Source: Acrocarpospora phusangensis
GTDB lineage: Bacteria; Actinomycetota; Actinomycetes; Streptosporangiales; Streptosporangiaceae
Direction of reading: 5' to 3'
Assembly: GCF_016862995.1 (NCBI RefSeq)
Contig: NZ_BOOA01000005.1
Coordinates: 1 to 64,000, forward strand
Length of the DNA: 64,000 nucleotides
The position numbers were made by a program, and so were the translations under genes. The notes below the pieces were generated by a model. That model was given only the letters and a program-made list of their open reading frames with translations. It was not told where the DNA came from and did not search any database. Of this stretch, positions 52,108 to 61,500 are shown piece after piece. How positions within the stretch are numbered: position 1 is the stretch's first letter; every line of letters begins with the position of its first letter.

Positions 52108-53489
52108 TGCGTGGCGAGTCGTCGGTACTCGATCACATCGAACACTGGCTGCGGTACCGGCAGTGGGCGGAGAACCTTCCCGGCATGCAGGTGGCCGTCT
52201 GGCGTGACGGCGAACTGCGCAGGTCGCTGGCGATCGGGCACGCCGACCTGGCCGCCCAGACTCCGCTCACCACGAAGCACCGGTTCCGCGTCGCCTCGCA
52301 TTCGAAGACGATGACGGCGGTCGCCGTCCTCCAGCTCTGGGAGCGGGACCGGCTCGGCCTCGACGACACGGTCACCCGGTGGATCCCCGAACTCGGCCAC
52401 GTCGCGTCGGCGCACGAGGTGAACGTGCGCCACCTCCTGACGCACCGGGGCGGTCTGCTCCGCGACGGCCGGGACGCCGACTACTGGCAGTTCATGAAGT
52501 CCTTCCCCGACGACGCGCAGCTCATCGACATGGCCGCCGAGGCCTTCGGCGTCACCGAGGTCGACTCCCAGTACAAGTACAGCAACATCGGTTACGGCCT
52601 GCTCGGCCTGATCGTCGCGCGCGCCGCCGGGCAGCCCTACCCCGACTACGTCCGTACGCACATCGCCGACCGGCTCGGCCTGCACGACACCGGAGCGGAC
52701 GTCGGACCCGGCCACGTCGTCGGCAACCTCGCGACCGGGTACGGCGGAGCCCACCTCACCCGCCGGCGCCACCGCGTCGCCCAGGACGTGCACACCCAGG
52801 CGCTCGCCGCGGCGACGGGCTTCTACAGCACGGCCGAAGACCTGGTCCGCATCGCCGCCGCCCTCTTCTCCGACGACAGCCGCCTCCTCGGCCCCGAGGC
52901 CCGCGCCCTCCTGGTCACGAGCCAGCTCCCGATGCGCGACCCCCTCTCCGACATCGTCTCGTACGGCTACGGCGTCCGGACCCTCGAAGTGCACGGCCGC
53001 GTCCTGTACGGCCACGGCGGCAACTACCCCGGCCACACCAGCCAGACCCTCTGGGACCCGGCCGAGGGTCTCGCCGTCTCGGTCCTGGTCAACGCGATCG
53101 ACGTCGCCGCGGTCCAGATCTGCAAGGGCGTGATGGCGCTGTTGTCCGGCCAGGACGCCGAGGGCCCGGAAAACGGCGACCTCCACCGTTTCGGCGGCCA
53201 CTTCGCCAGCATCTGGAACGTCCTCGACCTCGCCGTCCTGGACGGAGTCCTCACCATGATCTGGCCCGGACAGTCGAACCCGCTGGACGGCGCGATCAAA
53301 CTCACCCAGATCGGCCCGGAGACGTTCGCGTTCCCCCGCACCGGCGGCTCGTTCGGCACCGGCGAACTCGTCGAGTTCGTATTCGACGAGCACGAGAACG
53401 TCCGGCACATTCGTGTGGCGGGAACGACCTACCAGCCGGTCGCGGCCACCACCCACGACTTCCGGCCACCCGTTCCGGCGTGGGGATGA
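52104..53489 (+). CDS. Serine hydrolase of the beta-lactamase / class C family
   Basis: A 461-residue penicillin-binding-protein-like hydrolase. The three motifs are present: S-x-x-K as Ser65-His-Ser-Lys68 in RVASHSKT, the Y-x-N motif as YSN at 159-161, and a His-Gly-Gly in YGHGGNYPGH near residue 303. A C-terminal beta-domain of about 110 residues follows the catalytic part. No signal peptide is visible, so it may be cytoplasmic, acting as an esterase or D-amino-peptidase and not a secreted beta-lactamase. ATG 52104 follows GGGAGCAGAG; ATG 52107 is the alternative. Confidence 0.9.
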   Translation: MMRGESSVLDHIEHWLRYRQWAENLPGMQVAVWRDGELRRSLAIGHADLAAQTPLTTKHRFRVASHSKTMTAVAVLQLWERDRLGLDDTVTRWIPELGHVASAHEVNVRHLLTHRGGLLRDGRDADYWQFMKSFPDDAQLIDMAAEAFGVTEVDSQYKYSNIGYGLLGLIVARAAGQPYPDYVRTHIADRLGLHDTGADVGPGHVVGNLATGYGGAHLTRRRHRVAQDVHTQALAAATGFYSTAEDLVRIAAALFSDDSRLLGPEARALLVTSQLPMRDPLSDIVSYGYGVRTLEVHGRVLYGHGGNYPGHTSQTLWDPAEGLAVSVLVNAIDVAAVQICKGVMALLSGQDAEGPENGDLHRFGGHFASIWNVLDLAVLDGVLTMIWPGQSNPLDGAIKLTQIGPETFAFPRTGGSFGTGELVEFVFDEHENVRHIRVAGTTYQPVAATTHDFRPPVPAWG

Positions 53490-53502
53490 ACGTCACGGAG
53501 CC

Positions 53503-53877
53503 TCAGTTCCGGGTCTCGTACGCCTCCCGGCTGGCCTCGATGTGCGGGATGTGCTCGATCGCCCAGCCGGCGAGGGCGAGGGCGGGAGGAATGAGGCTCT
53601 TGCCGGTCGGGGTCAGCGCGTACTCCACCCGGGGCGGGACCTCGGCGTGGACCGTACGGGAGACCAGGCCGTCGCGTTCGAGGTTCCGCAGGGTCAGGGT
53701 CAGCATGCGCTGGGAGATCCCGGAAACCTGCTGGTGCAGGTCGGTGAAGCGCAGGCTGCCCTGGTCGAGGGTGGCCACGACCAGCAACGTCCACTTGTTG
53801 CAGATGCGGTCGAGGATGGCGCGGATCGTCCGGCCGCCGTCGCCGCGGATCATGCAGGTGTGCTCGTACTCCGACAT
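53503..53877 (-). CDS. HxlR family transcriptional regulator
   Basis: A 124-residue winged-helix regulator. CNKWTLLVVATLDQGSLRFTDL is the family core. GISQRMLTLTLRNLERDGLVSRTV is the recognition helix and wing, and RVEYALTPTGKSLIPPALAL is the C-terminal dimer helix. Cys16 in HTCMIRG and Cys34 in DRICNKW could be redox-active, as in other HxlR sensors of electrophiles. ATG 53877 has AAGGGAC upstream. The GTG 24 bp further upstream is less likely. A perfect 20-bp palindrome follows in the divergent promoter region. It probably represses the DoxX gene. Confidence 0.93.
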   Translation of the reverse strand: MSEYEHTCMIRGDGGRTIRAILDRICNKWTLLVVATLDQGSLRFTDLHQQVSGISQRMLTLTLRNLERDGLVSRTVHAEVPPRVEYALTPTGKSLIPPALALAGWAIEHIPHIEASREAYETRN

Positions 53878-53894
53878 GACAGTCCCTTGTGCGT

Positions 53895-53914
53895 AAGGCA
53901 CACGCGTGTGCCTT
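53895..53914. promoter_or_regulatory. Perfect 20-bp palindrome, probable HxlR operator
   Basis: AAGGCACACG followed by its exact reverse complement, CGTGTGCCTT. Further out, CCCTT and AAGGG extend the symmetry. It lies 18 bp before the HxlR ATG and 95 bp before the DoxX ATG, the expected place for autorepression and divergent control. Confidence 0.8.
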
Positions 53915-54008
53915 TTGTAAGGGTTTCAATAGTGACGCATGATGGGGCTGCTTACGACCGGTAACCATCGTGGCCAGCGCCACGTCATCTGCTTCCGAGG
54001 TGTCCGTC

Positions 54009-54374
54009 ATGGAGATCGCGTACTGGATCGTCGGGGCGCTTCTGGCTCTCTTCTACCTCTACGCGGGAGGGAAGAAGGTCGTGCAGAGCCAGGAGCGGCT
54101 CCGGCCGATGATGGGCTGGGTCGACACCGTGCCGATGCCGCTCGTCCGGGTGATCGGAGTGCTGGAGGTCCTCGGCGCGGCCGGCCTGGTCCTGCCGCCG
54201 CTGACCGGGATCGCGCCCTGGCTCGCCGTCGCCGCCGCGGTCGGCCTCGCCCTCATCCAGGTCGGCGGCATCGCCGTCCACCTGCGCCGCGGCGAGGCCC
54301 GGCTGATCGGGCTCAACATCGCCCTTCTGGTGACCCTCGCGGTCACCGCCTGGCTCGGCACGACCTGGCTCTGA
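54009..54374 (+). CDS. DoxX family membrane protein
   Basis: A 121-residue, four-helix membrane protein. Hydrophobic segments lie at about residues 4-18 (AYWIVGALLALFYLYAG), 44-63 (PLVRVIGVLEVLGAAGLVLP), 68-88 (APWLAVAAAVGLALIQVGGI) and 98-117 (LNIALLVTLAVTAWLG). DoxX-like proteins accompany redox and sulfur stress systems. The ATG at 54009 follows GAGG; an upstream in-frame GTG at 53970 gives a longer hydrophilic extension that I reject. It is controlled together with the divergent HxlR gene. Confidence 0.9.
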   Translation: MEIAYWIVGALLALFYLYAGGKKVVQSQERLRPMMGWVDTVPMPLVRVIGVLEVLGAAGLVLPPLTGIAPWLAVAAAVGLALIQVGGIAVHLRRGEARLIGLNIALLVTLAVTAWLGTTWL

Positions 54375-54516
54375 ATCCGTCCCCGTGGTGGCGACGCGGG
54401 CGGCGATCAGTAGATTCTCGTCAGCGTCAGTTCAGTGGATCCGTGCCGGGAAGGTGCCGAATGCTCGTCGTCGCTGGTTCGGCTTCGCATAGCCGTGCGC
54501 GCGTCCGGCCGGTCCC

Positions 54517-56172
54517 GTGACCCGGAGCCCGGCACCCGGACAGCGCTCCCTGCTCGTGCGGCTCGCGCCGGCCCTGCTCGGAGCGCTGCTCGGCATGCTC
54601 GCGCTGGGCCCCGCCCTCGGCCCGGGCTTCACCCTCCGGTACGACATGGTCTTCGTCCCCGATCCACCGATATTTCGGGATATAAGCGGATTTCCCAGGG
54701 CTGTTCCCAGTGACCTCGTCGTGGCGCTGTTGTCGTATCCGATTCCGGCCATGGTGGTGCAGAAGCTGATCCTGCTGGGGATCTTCCTGCTGGCCGCGGC
54801 GGGAGCGGCGGCGCTGGTCCCCTCCGGCAGGACACCCGCCCGCCTGGTCGCCGCCGCCTTCTACGCCTGGAACCTGTACCTGGCCCAGCGGTTGCTGCTC
54901 GGGCAGTGGGCGCTCCTCCTGGGATACGCGGGACTGCCGTGGGCCGTCCGCGCCGCAGCTCAAGGCGGGGTGCGCCGATTCACGATCTCCCTGATCCCCG
55001 CAGCCGTGGGCGGCTTCCAGGCGATGCTGGTCACTCTGCTCGCCGTCATTCCGGTCGCCGCCCGGCGCGCCGAACGGTGGCGCGCGGTGGCCACAACCGG
55101 TGCGGTCGCCGCTGTCCTCAGCCTGCCGTGGCTGGTCCCGGCCCTGCTCTCGGACGCGGCCACCGATCCGGCCGGCGTGGACGCCTTCGCCCCGCGTGCG
55201 GACGGACCCTTCGGCACCGTCGGCAGCCTGCTCTCACTGGGCGGCATCTGGAATGCCGAAGCGGGCGTGCCCGGCCAGGGCTTCTGGGCGTCGGCGACCG
55301 TCCGCCTCCTCGTCTCGGCCGTCGCCATCTGGGGATTCGCCCGGCTGCTCCGCCACGACCGCCACGACCGCCACGGCCGCGACCGCCACGACCGCGACCG
55401 CGACCGCGACGGCCACGACGGCCACGACGGCCACGACGGCCACGACCATGGCGGCCGGTGCGACCGCCAGGAGCGGCGCGAAAGGCGTGACCCCGCGCTG
55501 GCCGGGCTCGCCGTGGCCGCCGTGCTCGGGCTGGCGATCGCCTGCCTGGGAGCCTTCGCGCCGGAGGTGCTGAAAAGCCTGATCGGCTGGTGGCCGGGAT
55601 TCGGGCCGCTCCGGGACGGACAGGTGTATCTCGCGCCGCTGGCGCTGGCGCAAGCGCTCGGCCTCGCGTCGTTCGCGCGCGGCAGGATCGGCCTCGCGGC
55701 CGTCGCGGTGCCCGTGCTGGTGCTGCCGACGCTGGCGATCGGGGCGCTGGGACGGCTGGCGACAGCCGACTATCCGGCCGAATGGCGGCAGGTGCAGCGG
55801 ATCGTCAACGCCGATCCCGCACCGGGCGCGCTGGTTTCGTTGCCGTGGCGGGCGCACCGGGTGTTCCGGTGGACGGGCGGCCGGGTCATCCTCGACCCGG
55901 CGACCAAACTCTTCGCCCGCCGCGTCGTCTGGGACGACACGCTGGTCGTCGAATCGCGGGAGCGCGGGCCGATCAGGGTCACCGCCGAGGACCCGCTGGC
56001 GCGCCGGGTGGGCGCGCTGCTCGCCGGACCCGGACCGGCCGGCGCCGGACTGGCCGGCGCAGGCGTACGGTACGTGCTCATCGGCGACGGCAACGAGAAC
56101 GAGTTCCTGCGGAAGCTCCCGGACGCCACCCCGATTTTCCGGGGTGAGAGGCTCCTCCTGCTGCGTCTGTGA
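54517..56172 (+). CDS. GT-C-like polytopic membrane protein with His/Asp-rich loop
   Basis: A 551-residue membrane protein with about 10 predicted hydrophobic segments. Early signatures are GPGFTLRYDMVFVPDPPIF and LYLAQRLLLGQWALLLGYAG, typical of lipid-linked GT-C-type sugar transferases. The acidic pair in RYDMVFVPD could be catalytic. A loop at about residues 280-312 has runs of His-Asp-Arg and Gly-His-Asp, encoded by a repetitive DNA tract at 55350-55450. The C-terminal part is extracytoplasmic. Start GTG 54517 lacks a strong Shine-Dalgarno. It resembles mycobacterial Rv0226c-type proteins in setting. A role in cell-wall glycan export or assembly is inferred. Confidence 0.8.
   Translation: MTRSPAPGQRSLLVRLAPALLGALLGMLALGPALGPGFTLRYDMVFVPDPPIFRDISGFPRAVPSDLVVALLSYPIPAMVVQKLILLGIFLLAAAGAAALVPSGRTPARLVAAAFYAWNLYLAQRLLLGQWALLLGYAGLPWAVRAAAQGGVRRFTISLIPAAVGGFQAMLVTLLAVIPVAARRAERWRAVATTGAVAAVLSLPWLVPALLSDAATDPAGVDAFAPRADGPFGTVGSLLSLGGIWNAEAGVPGQGFWASATVRLLVSAVAIWGFARLLRHDRHDRHGRDRHDRDRDRDGHDGHDGHDGHDHGGRCDRQERRERRDPALAGLAVAAVLGLAIACLGAFAPEVLKSLIGWWPGFGPLRDGQVYLAPLALAQALGLASFARGRIGLAAVAVPVLVLPTLAIGALGRLATADYPAEWRQVQRIVNADPAPGALVSLPWRAHRVFRWTGGRVILDPATKLFARRVVWDDTLVVESRERGPIRVTAEDPLARRVGALLAGPGPAGAGLAGAGVRYVLIGDGNENEFLRKLPDATPIFRGERLLLLRL
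55350..55452. repeat. His-Asp-Arg / Gly-His-Asp coding repeat tract
   Basis: Imperfect tandem units of CGCCACGAC, CGCGAC and GGCCACGAC stay in frame within the GT-C-like gene, giving His-Asp-Arg, Arg-Asp and Gly-His-Asp runs. It is a slippage-prone region and an insertion relative to the transmembrane core. Confidence 0.85.
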
Positions 56173-56308
56173 CCAGTGAAGAGCCGAAATCCCCGGGCGT
56201 ACCGAGCGGTAGCTTTCTTTGTCACGGTTTGGGAAGATCTCTGGCTAATTCCTGTATCACGTTCTACTCTCGGCACACTGCGCTGGTACCTGCAGAAGGG
56301 AGAAGCCG

Positions 56309-56440
56309 GTGTTGAAGGTGCTCGTGGCTGTGGCGCTTGGGGCTGTACTCGCCGGCGTCGCCTCAGTGGCCGTCATCAATGTCGCCTCGCCGAGCCTGGC
56401 CCCGCCGGACAAGCCCCTCTACAACTACGGCACCCGCTGA
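56309..56440 (+). CDS. DUF2613-like small membrane-anchored protein
   Basis: A 43-residue protein, too short for the usual gene-length cut-off. GTG at 56309 begins MLKVLVAVALGAVLAGVASV, a single signal or anchor helix. This is followed by AVINVASPSLAPPDKPLYNY and the terminal GTR. The end Y-x-Y-G-T-R and overall plan resemble DUF2613 proteins such as Rv0236A, the small protein beside aftD in mycobacteria, and an aftD homologue lies 2 kb downstream here. GGGAG at 56298-56302 is at correct spacing. It is possibly an accessory subunit of the arabinan machinery. Confidence 0.75.
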   Translation: MLKVLVAVALGAVLAGVASVAVINVASPSLAPPDKPLYNYGTR

Positions 56441-56521
56441 CCCTTCCCGTCCGCGCCGGAGATTCCACTTCAGGTCTGACCTTGGCGTGAGCCATGCCCG
56501 AACGCCCCTGGAGGGGACGCC

Positions 56522-57736
56522 GTGGGAGCAGATAACATGAGCAAGCCTCATTTTAGATCCGGGTTATCGGGCGCTCGGGTCGCCATCCTGAACTTCCGCG
56601 AACCCCTCCAGTCCGTCGCCGGCGGCGCGGAGAAGTACGCCTGGCGGGTCGCCACCCACCTGGTCAGCAGGGGCGCCCACGTCTCGTTCGTCACCGCCCG
56701 CGAACCCGACCAGCCCAGATCCGAGGTACGGCGCGGCGTCACCCTCCACCGCATGGGCAACCGCTTCACCCTCTACCCGCTCGCCGCGCTCTGGCTCCTG
56801 CTCCACCGCCGCCGCCTCGACCTGGTCGTGGACTGCATGAACGGCATCCCGTTCTTCGCCCCCGCCCTGCTGCCCCGCCGTACGCCGGTGATCTCGCTCA
56901 TCCACCATGTGCACGACCGGCAGTTCTGGGCGTTCTTCCCGCCGTGGCTGGCGCGGATCGGGTGCTTCGTGGAAGGGCCGGTGGCGCGGCGGCTCTACCG
57001 GCGGTGCCGTACGGTCACCGTGTCGGAGTCGTCGATGCTCGACCTGCGGGAGCGGCTCGGCTGGACGGCCCCGATCCAGGTCATCCCGAACGGGGGAGCG
57101 ACCTGCGCCGAAGGGGTGCCGCCCGATCCGGCGCTGGGCGAACCCGCGCTGGTCTTCCTCGGGCGGCTGGTCGGGCACAAGCGGGTGGCGCGCGTGGTCG
57201 AACTGGCCGACCTGCTCGCCGACCGCTGGCCGGGGCTGCGGGTGCACGTCATCGGCCGGGGACCGGAGTTCGAACCGCTCGCCCAGATGGTGGAAGAAAA
57301 CCACTTATCCGGAAAAGTCACCTTGCACGGTTACCTGCCGGAAGACGCGAAGATCCGCCTGCTCGGCGCCGCGACCCTCCACGTCACCGCCTCCGAGTTC
57401 GAGGGCTGGGGCCTCACCGTCATCGAGGCCGCCGCCCTCGGCGTCCCCACCGTCGCGTACGGCGTCGCGGGCCTACGCGACTCCGTCAAGGACGGCGTGA
57501 CCGGCTGGCTCGCCTCAGAAGGAGAGCACCTCGCCGACGTCGTGGACCGCGCGCTCAAAGAACTCTCCGACCCCCCGGCCCGGGCCGGGATCGCCGCCGC
57601 CTGCCGGTCCTGGGCGGGCGAGTTCACCTGGGAGCGCACGGTCACCCTCATGGCCGCCCTGGTCGAATCGGAACTGGCCACACGCTACGCGCCCGCGATC
57701 GTCCCCGAACCCCGCATGTCCCCCGAAACCACCTGA
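56522..57736 (+). CDS. Glycosyltransferase family 4 protein
   Basis: A 404-residue GT-B glycosyltransferase. The N-terminal acceptor domain has VAGGAEKYAWRVATHLVSRG. The C-terminal donor domain has VFLGRLVGHKRVARVVELAD, HVIGRGPEFEPL and the signature FEGWGLTVIEAAALGVPTVAYGVAGL, with the E-x7-E nucleotide-sugar motif. It starts at GTG 56522 (GGAGGGGA upstream), or 15 bp later at ATG 56537. It is convergent with the methyltransferase, with 1 bp between stops. In mycobacteria a similar methyltransferase-glycosyltransferase pair (Rv0224c-Rv0225) lies near aftD-linked genes. It probably adds a sugar to a cell-surface glycan or lipid. Confidence 0.93.
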   Translation: MGADNMSKPHFRSGLSGARVAILNFREPLQSVAGGAEKYAWRVATHLVSRGAHVSFVTAREPDQPRSEVRRGVTLHRMGNRFTLYPLAALWLLLHRRRLDLVVDCMNGIPFFAPALLPRRTPVISLIHHVHDRQFWAFFPPWLARIGCFVEGPVARRLYRRCRTVTVSESSMLDLRERLGWTAPIQVIPNGGATCAEGVPPDPALGEPALVFLGRLVGHKRVARVVELADLLADRWPGLRVHVIGRGPEFEPLAQMVEENHLSGKVTLHGYLPEDAKIRLLGAATLHVTASEFEGWGLTVIEAAALGVPTVAYGVAGLRDSVKDGVTGWLASEGEHLADVVDRALKELSDPPARAGIAAACRSWAGEFTWERTVTLMAALVESELATRYAPAIVPEPRMSPETT

Positions 57737-57737
57737 C

Positions 57738-58475
57738 CTACCGGCGGCGGAGCACGAGCACCAGGTTCCACGTCACGAACTCGCGGACCACCGGAACCCT
57801 GGTCACCCACCACGCCCAGGCCGGCAGATACCGGGGCAGCACGGCGACCACGTCCGCCAGCGTCTGCCGCCGCGCCCAGCGGATCGCGGACGCGATCGAC
57901 ACCCCGAACATGCTCTCGCCGTACACGTTCTTGGGGGGACGGCCATGACGGCGCAGGTAGCGGCGGGCGGCGCGGTGCCCGCCCAGGTAGTGCCACGGCG
58001 AGGTCTCGTGCCCGCCCCACGGCGACAGCCAGTTGGTGAACGACAGGTACACCAGCCCGCCCGGCCGCGTCACCCGCACCATCTCATCCGCCATCAGGTA
58101 CGGATCGGGAACGTGTTCCAGCACGTTGGACGAGAAGCAGACGTCCACCGTCCCGCTCCGCAGCGGCAGCCGCAGCGCGCTGCCGAGGACGGCTCCCTCC
58201 GGCATGACGCCGTCCCGCGCGGTCATCTCCCCGGCGTCCACGTCCACGCAGACGATCCGCGCCCCCGCGCCCCGCAACGCCTCGGCGAAATATCCGGCGC
58301 CGCCCCCGACGTCCACCACGAGCTGCCCGTCCAGCGGGACGAACGCGCTCAACTGGGCGACGGTGTCCCGCGCGAGCAGGCCGTAGAAGAACTCCGGGTC
58401 GGTCTGCTCCCTGCGGAACGCGGCGAACAGCCGTACCGATCGGGCGAGGTCGGCGCGGAAAGGCGGGATGTCCAC
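57738..58475 (-). CDS. Class I SAM-dependent methyltransferase
   Basis: A 245-residue methyltransferase of the Methyltransf_11 type. Motif I is QLVVDVGGGAGYFAEALRGAG at about residue 51. Motif II ends CVDVDAGEM, and motif III-IV is CFSSNVLEHVPDP with the usual LEH. VRVTRPGGLVYLSF closes the core. A C-terminal hydrophobic stretch (YLPAWAWWVTRVPVV) suggests membrane association. GTG 58475 is the start; the ribosome-binding site is weak. It faces the glycosyltransferase and is divergent from the aftD-like gene. It likely methylates a sugar or lipid of the envelope glycan. Confidence 0.92.
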   Translation of the reverse strand: MDIPPFRADLARSVRLFAAFRREQTDPEFFYGLLARDTVAQLSAFVPLDGQLVVDVGGGAGYFAEALRGAGARIVCVDVDAGEMTARDGVMPEGAVLGSALRLPLRSGTVDVCFSSNVLEHVPDPYLMADEMVRVTRPGGLVYLSFTNWLSPWGGHETSPWHYLGGHRAARRYLRRHGRPPKNVYGESMFGVSIASAIRWARRQTLADVVAVLPRYLPAWAWWVTRVPVVREFVTWNLVLVLRRR

Positions 58476-58594
58476 GGCGGGCAGCTTACTGGTACCTGTT
58501 TCAGGTGTTCCGTCACAATTCGGGGAACGGCCTGGCTCTTGCCTGGAACGAGTTCTAGCCTCAGGGCTACTCGCGCGTGACTCGGAGGAGATTC

Positions 58595-61500
58595 TTGATC
58601 GTTCCGGAGCAGGCCGATTCCCGGTTCCGCCGCCGGTCCCGCCTGCTCGCCTCCTGCCTGGCGCTCTTCGTGATCGCCTTCTCGGTCGCCCCCGAGAGGA
58701 TCATCTCGGAGACCAAGCTGGACATGCCGATCAACGCGTGGGGGTTCCTGACCCGGGCCCTCACCCTCTGGGACAGCACCCATTTCGGATATATCCAGAA
58801 CCAGGCCTACGGTTACCTCTTCCCGATGGGCCCGTTCTACGTGGCCGGCACCGAACTGGGCCTGCCGCCCTGGGTGCTGCAACGCCTCTGGATGGCCCTG
58901 GTCCTCTGCGCCGCCTTCCTCGGCATCGTGCTCCTGGCCGACGCGCTCGGCATCGGCACCGCCAACACCCGCCTCATCGCCGGATTCGCGTACGCGCTCG
59001 CCCCCCACGCGCAGGCCCTGATCGGCGTCAACTCCTCCGAGTTCCTGCCCAGCGCGCTCGTCCCCTGGATGCTGATCCCGCTGGTCAGGGGAGCGCGGGA
59101 GGGAACGAGCCCGCGCCGGGCCGCGGCGCTCTCCGCGCTCGCGTTCGTCTGCTGCGGCGGCGTCAACGCCACCGCCGAACTGGCCGTCCTGCTCATCCCG
59201 TTCCTCTATCTGGTCACCCGCCGCCGGGGGCCGCGCCGCAACCGGCTGCTGCTGTGGTGGCTCGGCTGCACGGCCGCCGCCTCCTTCTGGTGGCTGGTGC
59301 CGCTGGCCATCATGGGCCGCCACGCCTTCTCGTTCATGCCGTACACCGAGAACGCCGCCGCCACCACCGGCGTGACCTCGCTCACCAACACGCTGCGCGG
59401 GGCCGCCAACTGGATCGGCTACCTGCCCATCGACGGCCTGCCCTGGTGGCCGGCCGCCTACGAGCACTCGGTCCGCCCGTGGCTGGTGGTGCTCACCGCG
59501 CTCGTCGCCGGCCTCGGCCTGGTCGGCCTGGTACGGCGCGGCCTCCCGGAACGTACCTTCCTCATCCTGCTCGTCCTGGCCGGTACGGCGATCATGGTCA
59601 CCGGCCACGTCAGCGTGGTCGCCAACCCGCTGGCCGGGAATTTGCGCGACCTCTTCGACGGCACGCTCGCGGTGTTCAGGAACATCCACAAGTTCGACGC
59701 CCTGGTCCGGCTGCCGGTGGCGCTGGGCCTGGCGTACCTGCCGGTCTCGGCCGTGCCCCGGTTCAGGACGCCGGTCGCGGCGGCCTCGTCCGTGCTGCTG
59801 GGCGTCACCTTCCTGCCGGTCGCGACGGTGGGGCTGGCCGCGCGCGGGTCGTACCAGGAGATCCCCGGGTACTGGCGGGAGGCGGCGACCTGGCTGAACC
59901 AGAACGCGGGCGACTCGATGGTGCTGGCGCAGCCGGGCGCGCGGTGGGGGGAGTACCTGTGGGGACGCCCGATGGACGAACCCCTGCAACCCCTGCTGAA
60001 GGTGCGCTGGGCCAGCCGGATGATCGTGCCGTGGGGGTCGGCGGGCCTGACCCGGCTGCTGGACGGGATCGACCAGCGTTTCGCCACCGGGCAGGGCTCG
60101 GCGGGTCTGGCCGAGGTGCTGCGGCGGATGGGGGTCGGCTACGTCCTGGTCCGCAATGACCTGGACAAGTTCTCCATCCGGGGGGCGTGGCCGCCGCGGG
60201 TGCACGAGGCCGTCGCGGAGAGCGGGCTCACGCTGGTCAAGGGCTTCGGCCCGGTGGTCGGCGACCCGAAGACCGCGAACGCGACCACCTGGTTCAACCA
60301 GCCGTACCAGGCGCTGGAGGTCTACCGGGTGGACCGGCCGGCGCCGCTCGCCGCGACCCTGACCGGGGAGCCGCTCCGGGTCACCGGCGGTCCCGAGGCG
60401 CTGCTCACCCTGGCCGACCTGGGCTTACTCGCGGACGGGCGGCCGGTGCTGGTCGGGGACGACCCCGGTGCCGCGTCGGTGCCCGGGAGCCGGACGATCG
60501 TCACCGACACGCTGCGCCGCCGCGAGACGGCCTTCAGCGAGCTGCGGTTCGCGAGTTCCCCGACGCTCACCGCCGCCGAGGCGTTCCGGCGGCCGGCCGC
60601 CGAGCACGACCTGCTCGATCCCGGCTGGGACTCCTTCACTTCCACGGCCCGCCTGTCCGGGGTCAAGGCGGTCACCGCCTCCTCCTCGGCCTCCGACGTG
60701 ACCGCGCTGCCGGACATCCGGGACACCGGCAACCAGCCGTTCTCGGCCGTGGACGGCGACGCCCGTACGTCGTGGCGGTCCGACGGGTGGGAGGGCGCGG
60801 TCGGCGAGTGGCTTCAGGTGGACCTGCTGAAGAAGACGTCCATTCCGCAGCTGGCGGTGGCGTTCACCCAGTTCGTCGGGCCCGCCGTGACCGAGGTCGA
60901 GGTGGAGACCTCGGCCGGGAAGCTCCGGCAGACGGTGAAGAACACCGGGGCCGCGCAGCTCGTGCACGTTCCGCCGGGAGCGACCGACCGGGTGCGGCTC
61001 ACCGTGACCCGGGTGGCCTGGCGGCCGAAGTCGGACCTCGGCAGCCGGGTGGGCATCACCGAACTGGTCATTCCCGGCGTGGCCGCCGGTCGTACGGTAC
61101 GGGTGCCGGGAGTGACCGGCGACCGGGTGATCCCGACGTACGCGCTGGGGGGAAGCACCGGCGCGGCCCCCGGATGCATGCAGGGGTCGTTCATCTGGAC
61201 CTGCTCCGGTCAGCTGCAGCTGCGCGGCGAGGACGGGTTCGGTTTCGACCGCACGATCACCTCGCCCGCCTCCGCGCCCCGGGAGGCCGTCGGGCAGACC
61301 GTGCTCACCGACCCGCACGCGATCGAGACCGCGACCACGTTCCCCGACATCTACCCGCACGTCTCCGCCTCCTCGGCCCTCGTCGACCACCCGGCCTCGG
61401 TCGGCCTGTCCGCCTTCGACGGCAACCCCAAGACCATCTGGTACGCGGGAGCGTTCGACGCCAAGCCCACCCTCACCATCGACTTCGGCCGGCGACGCAA

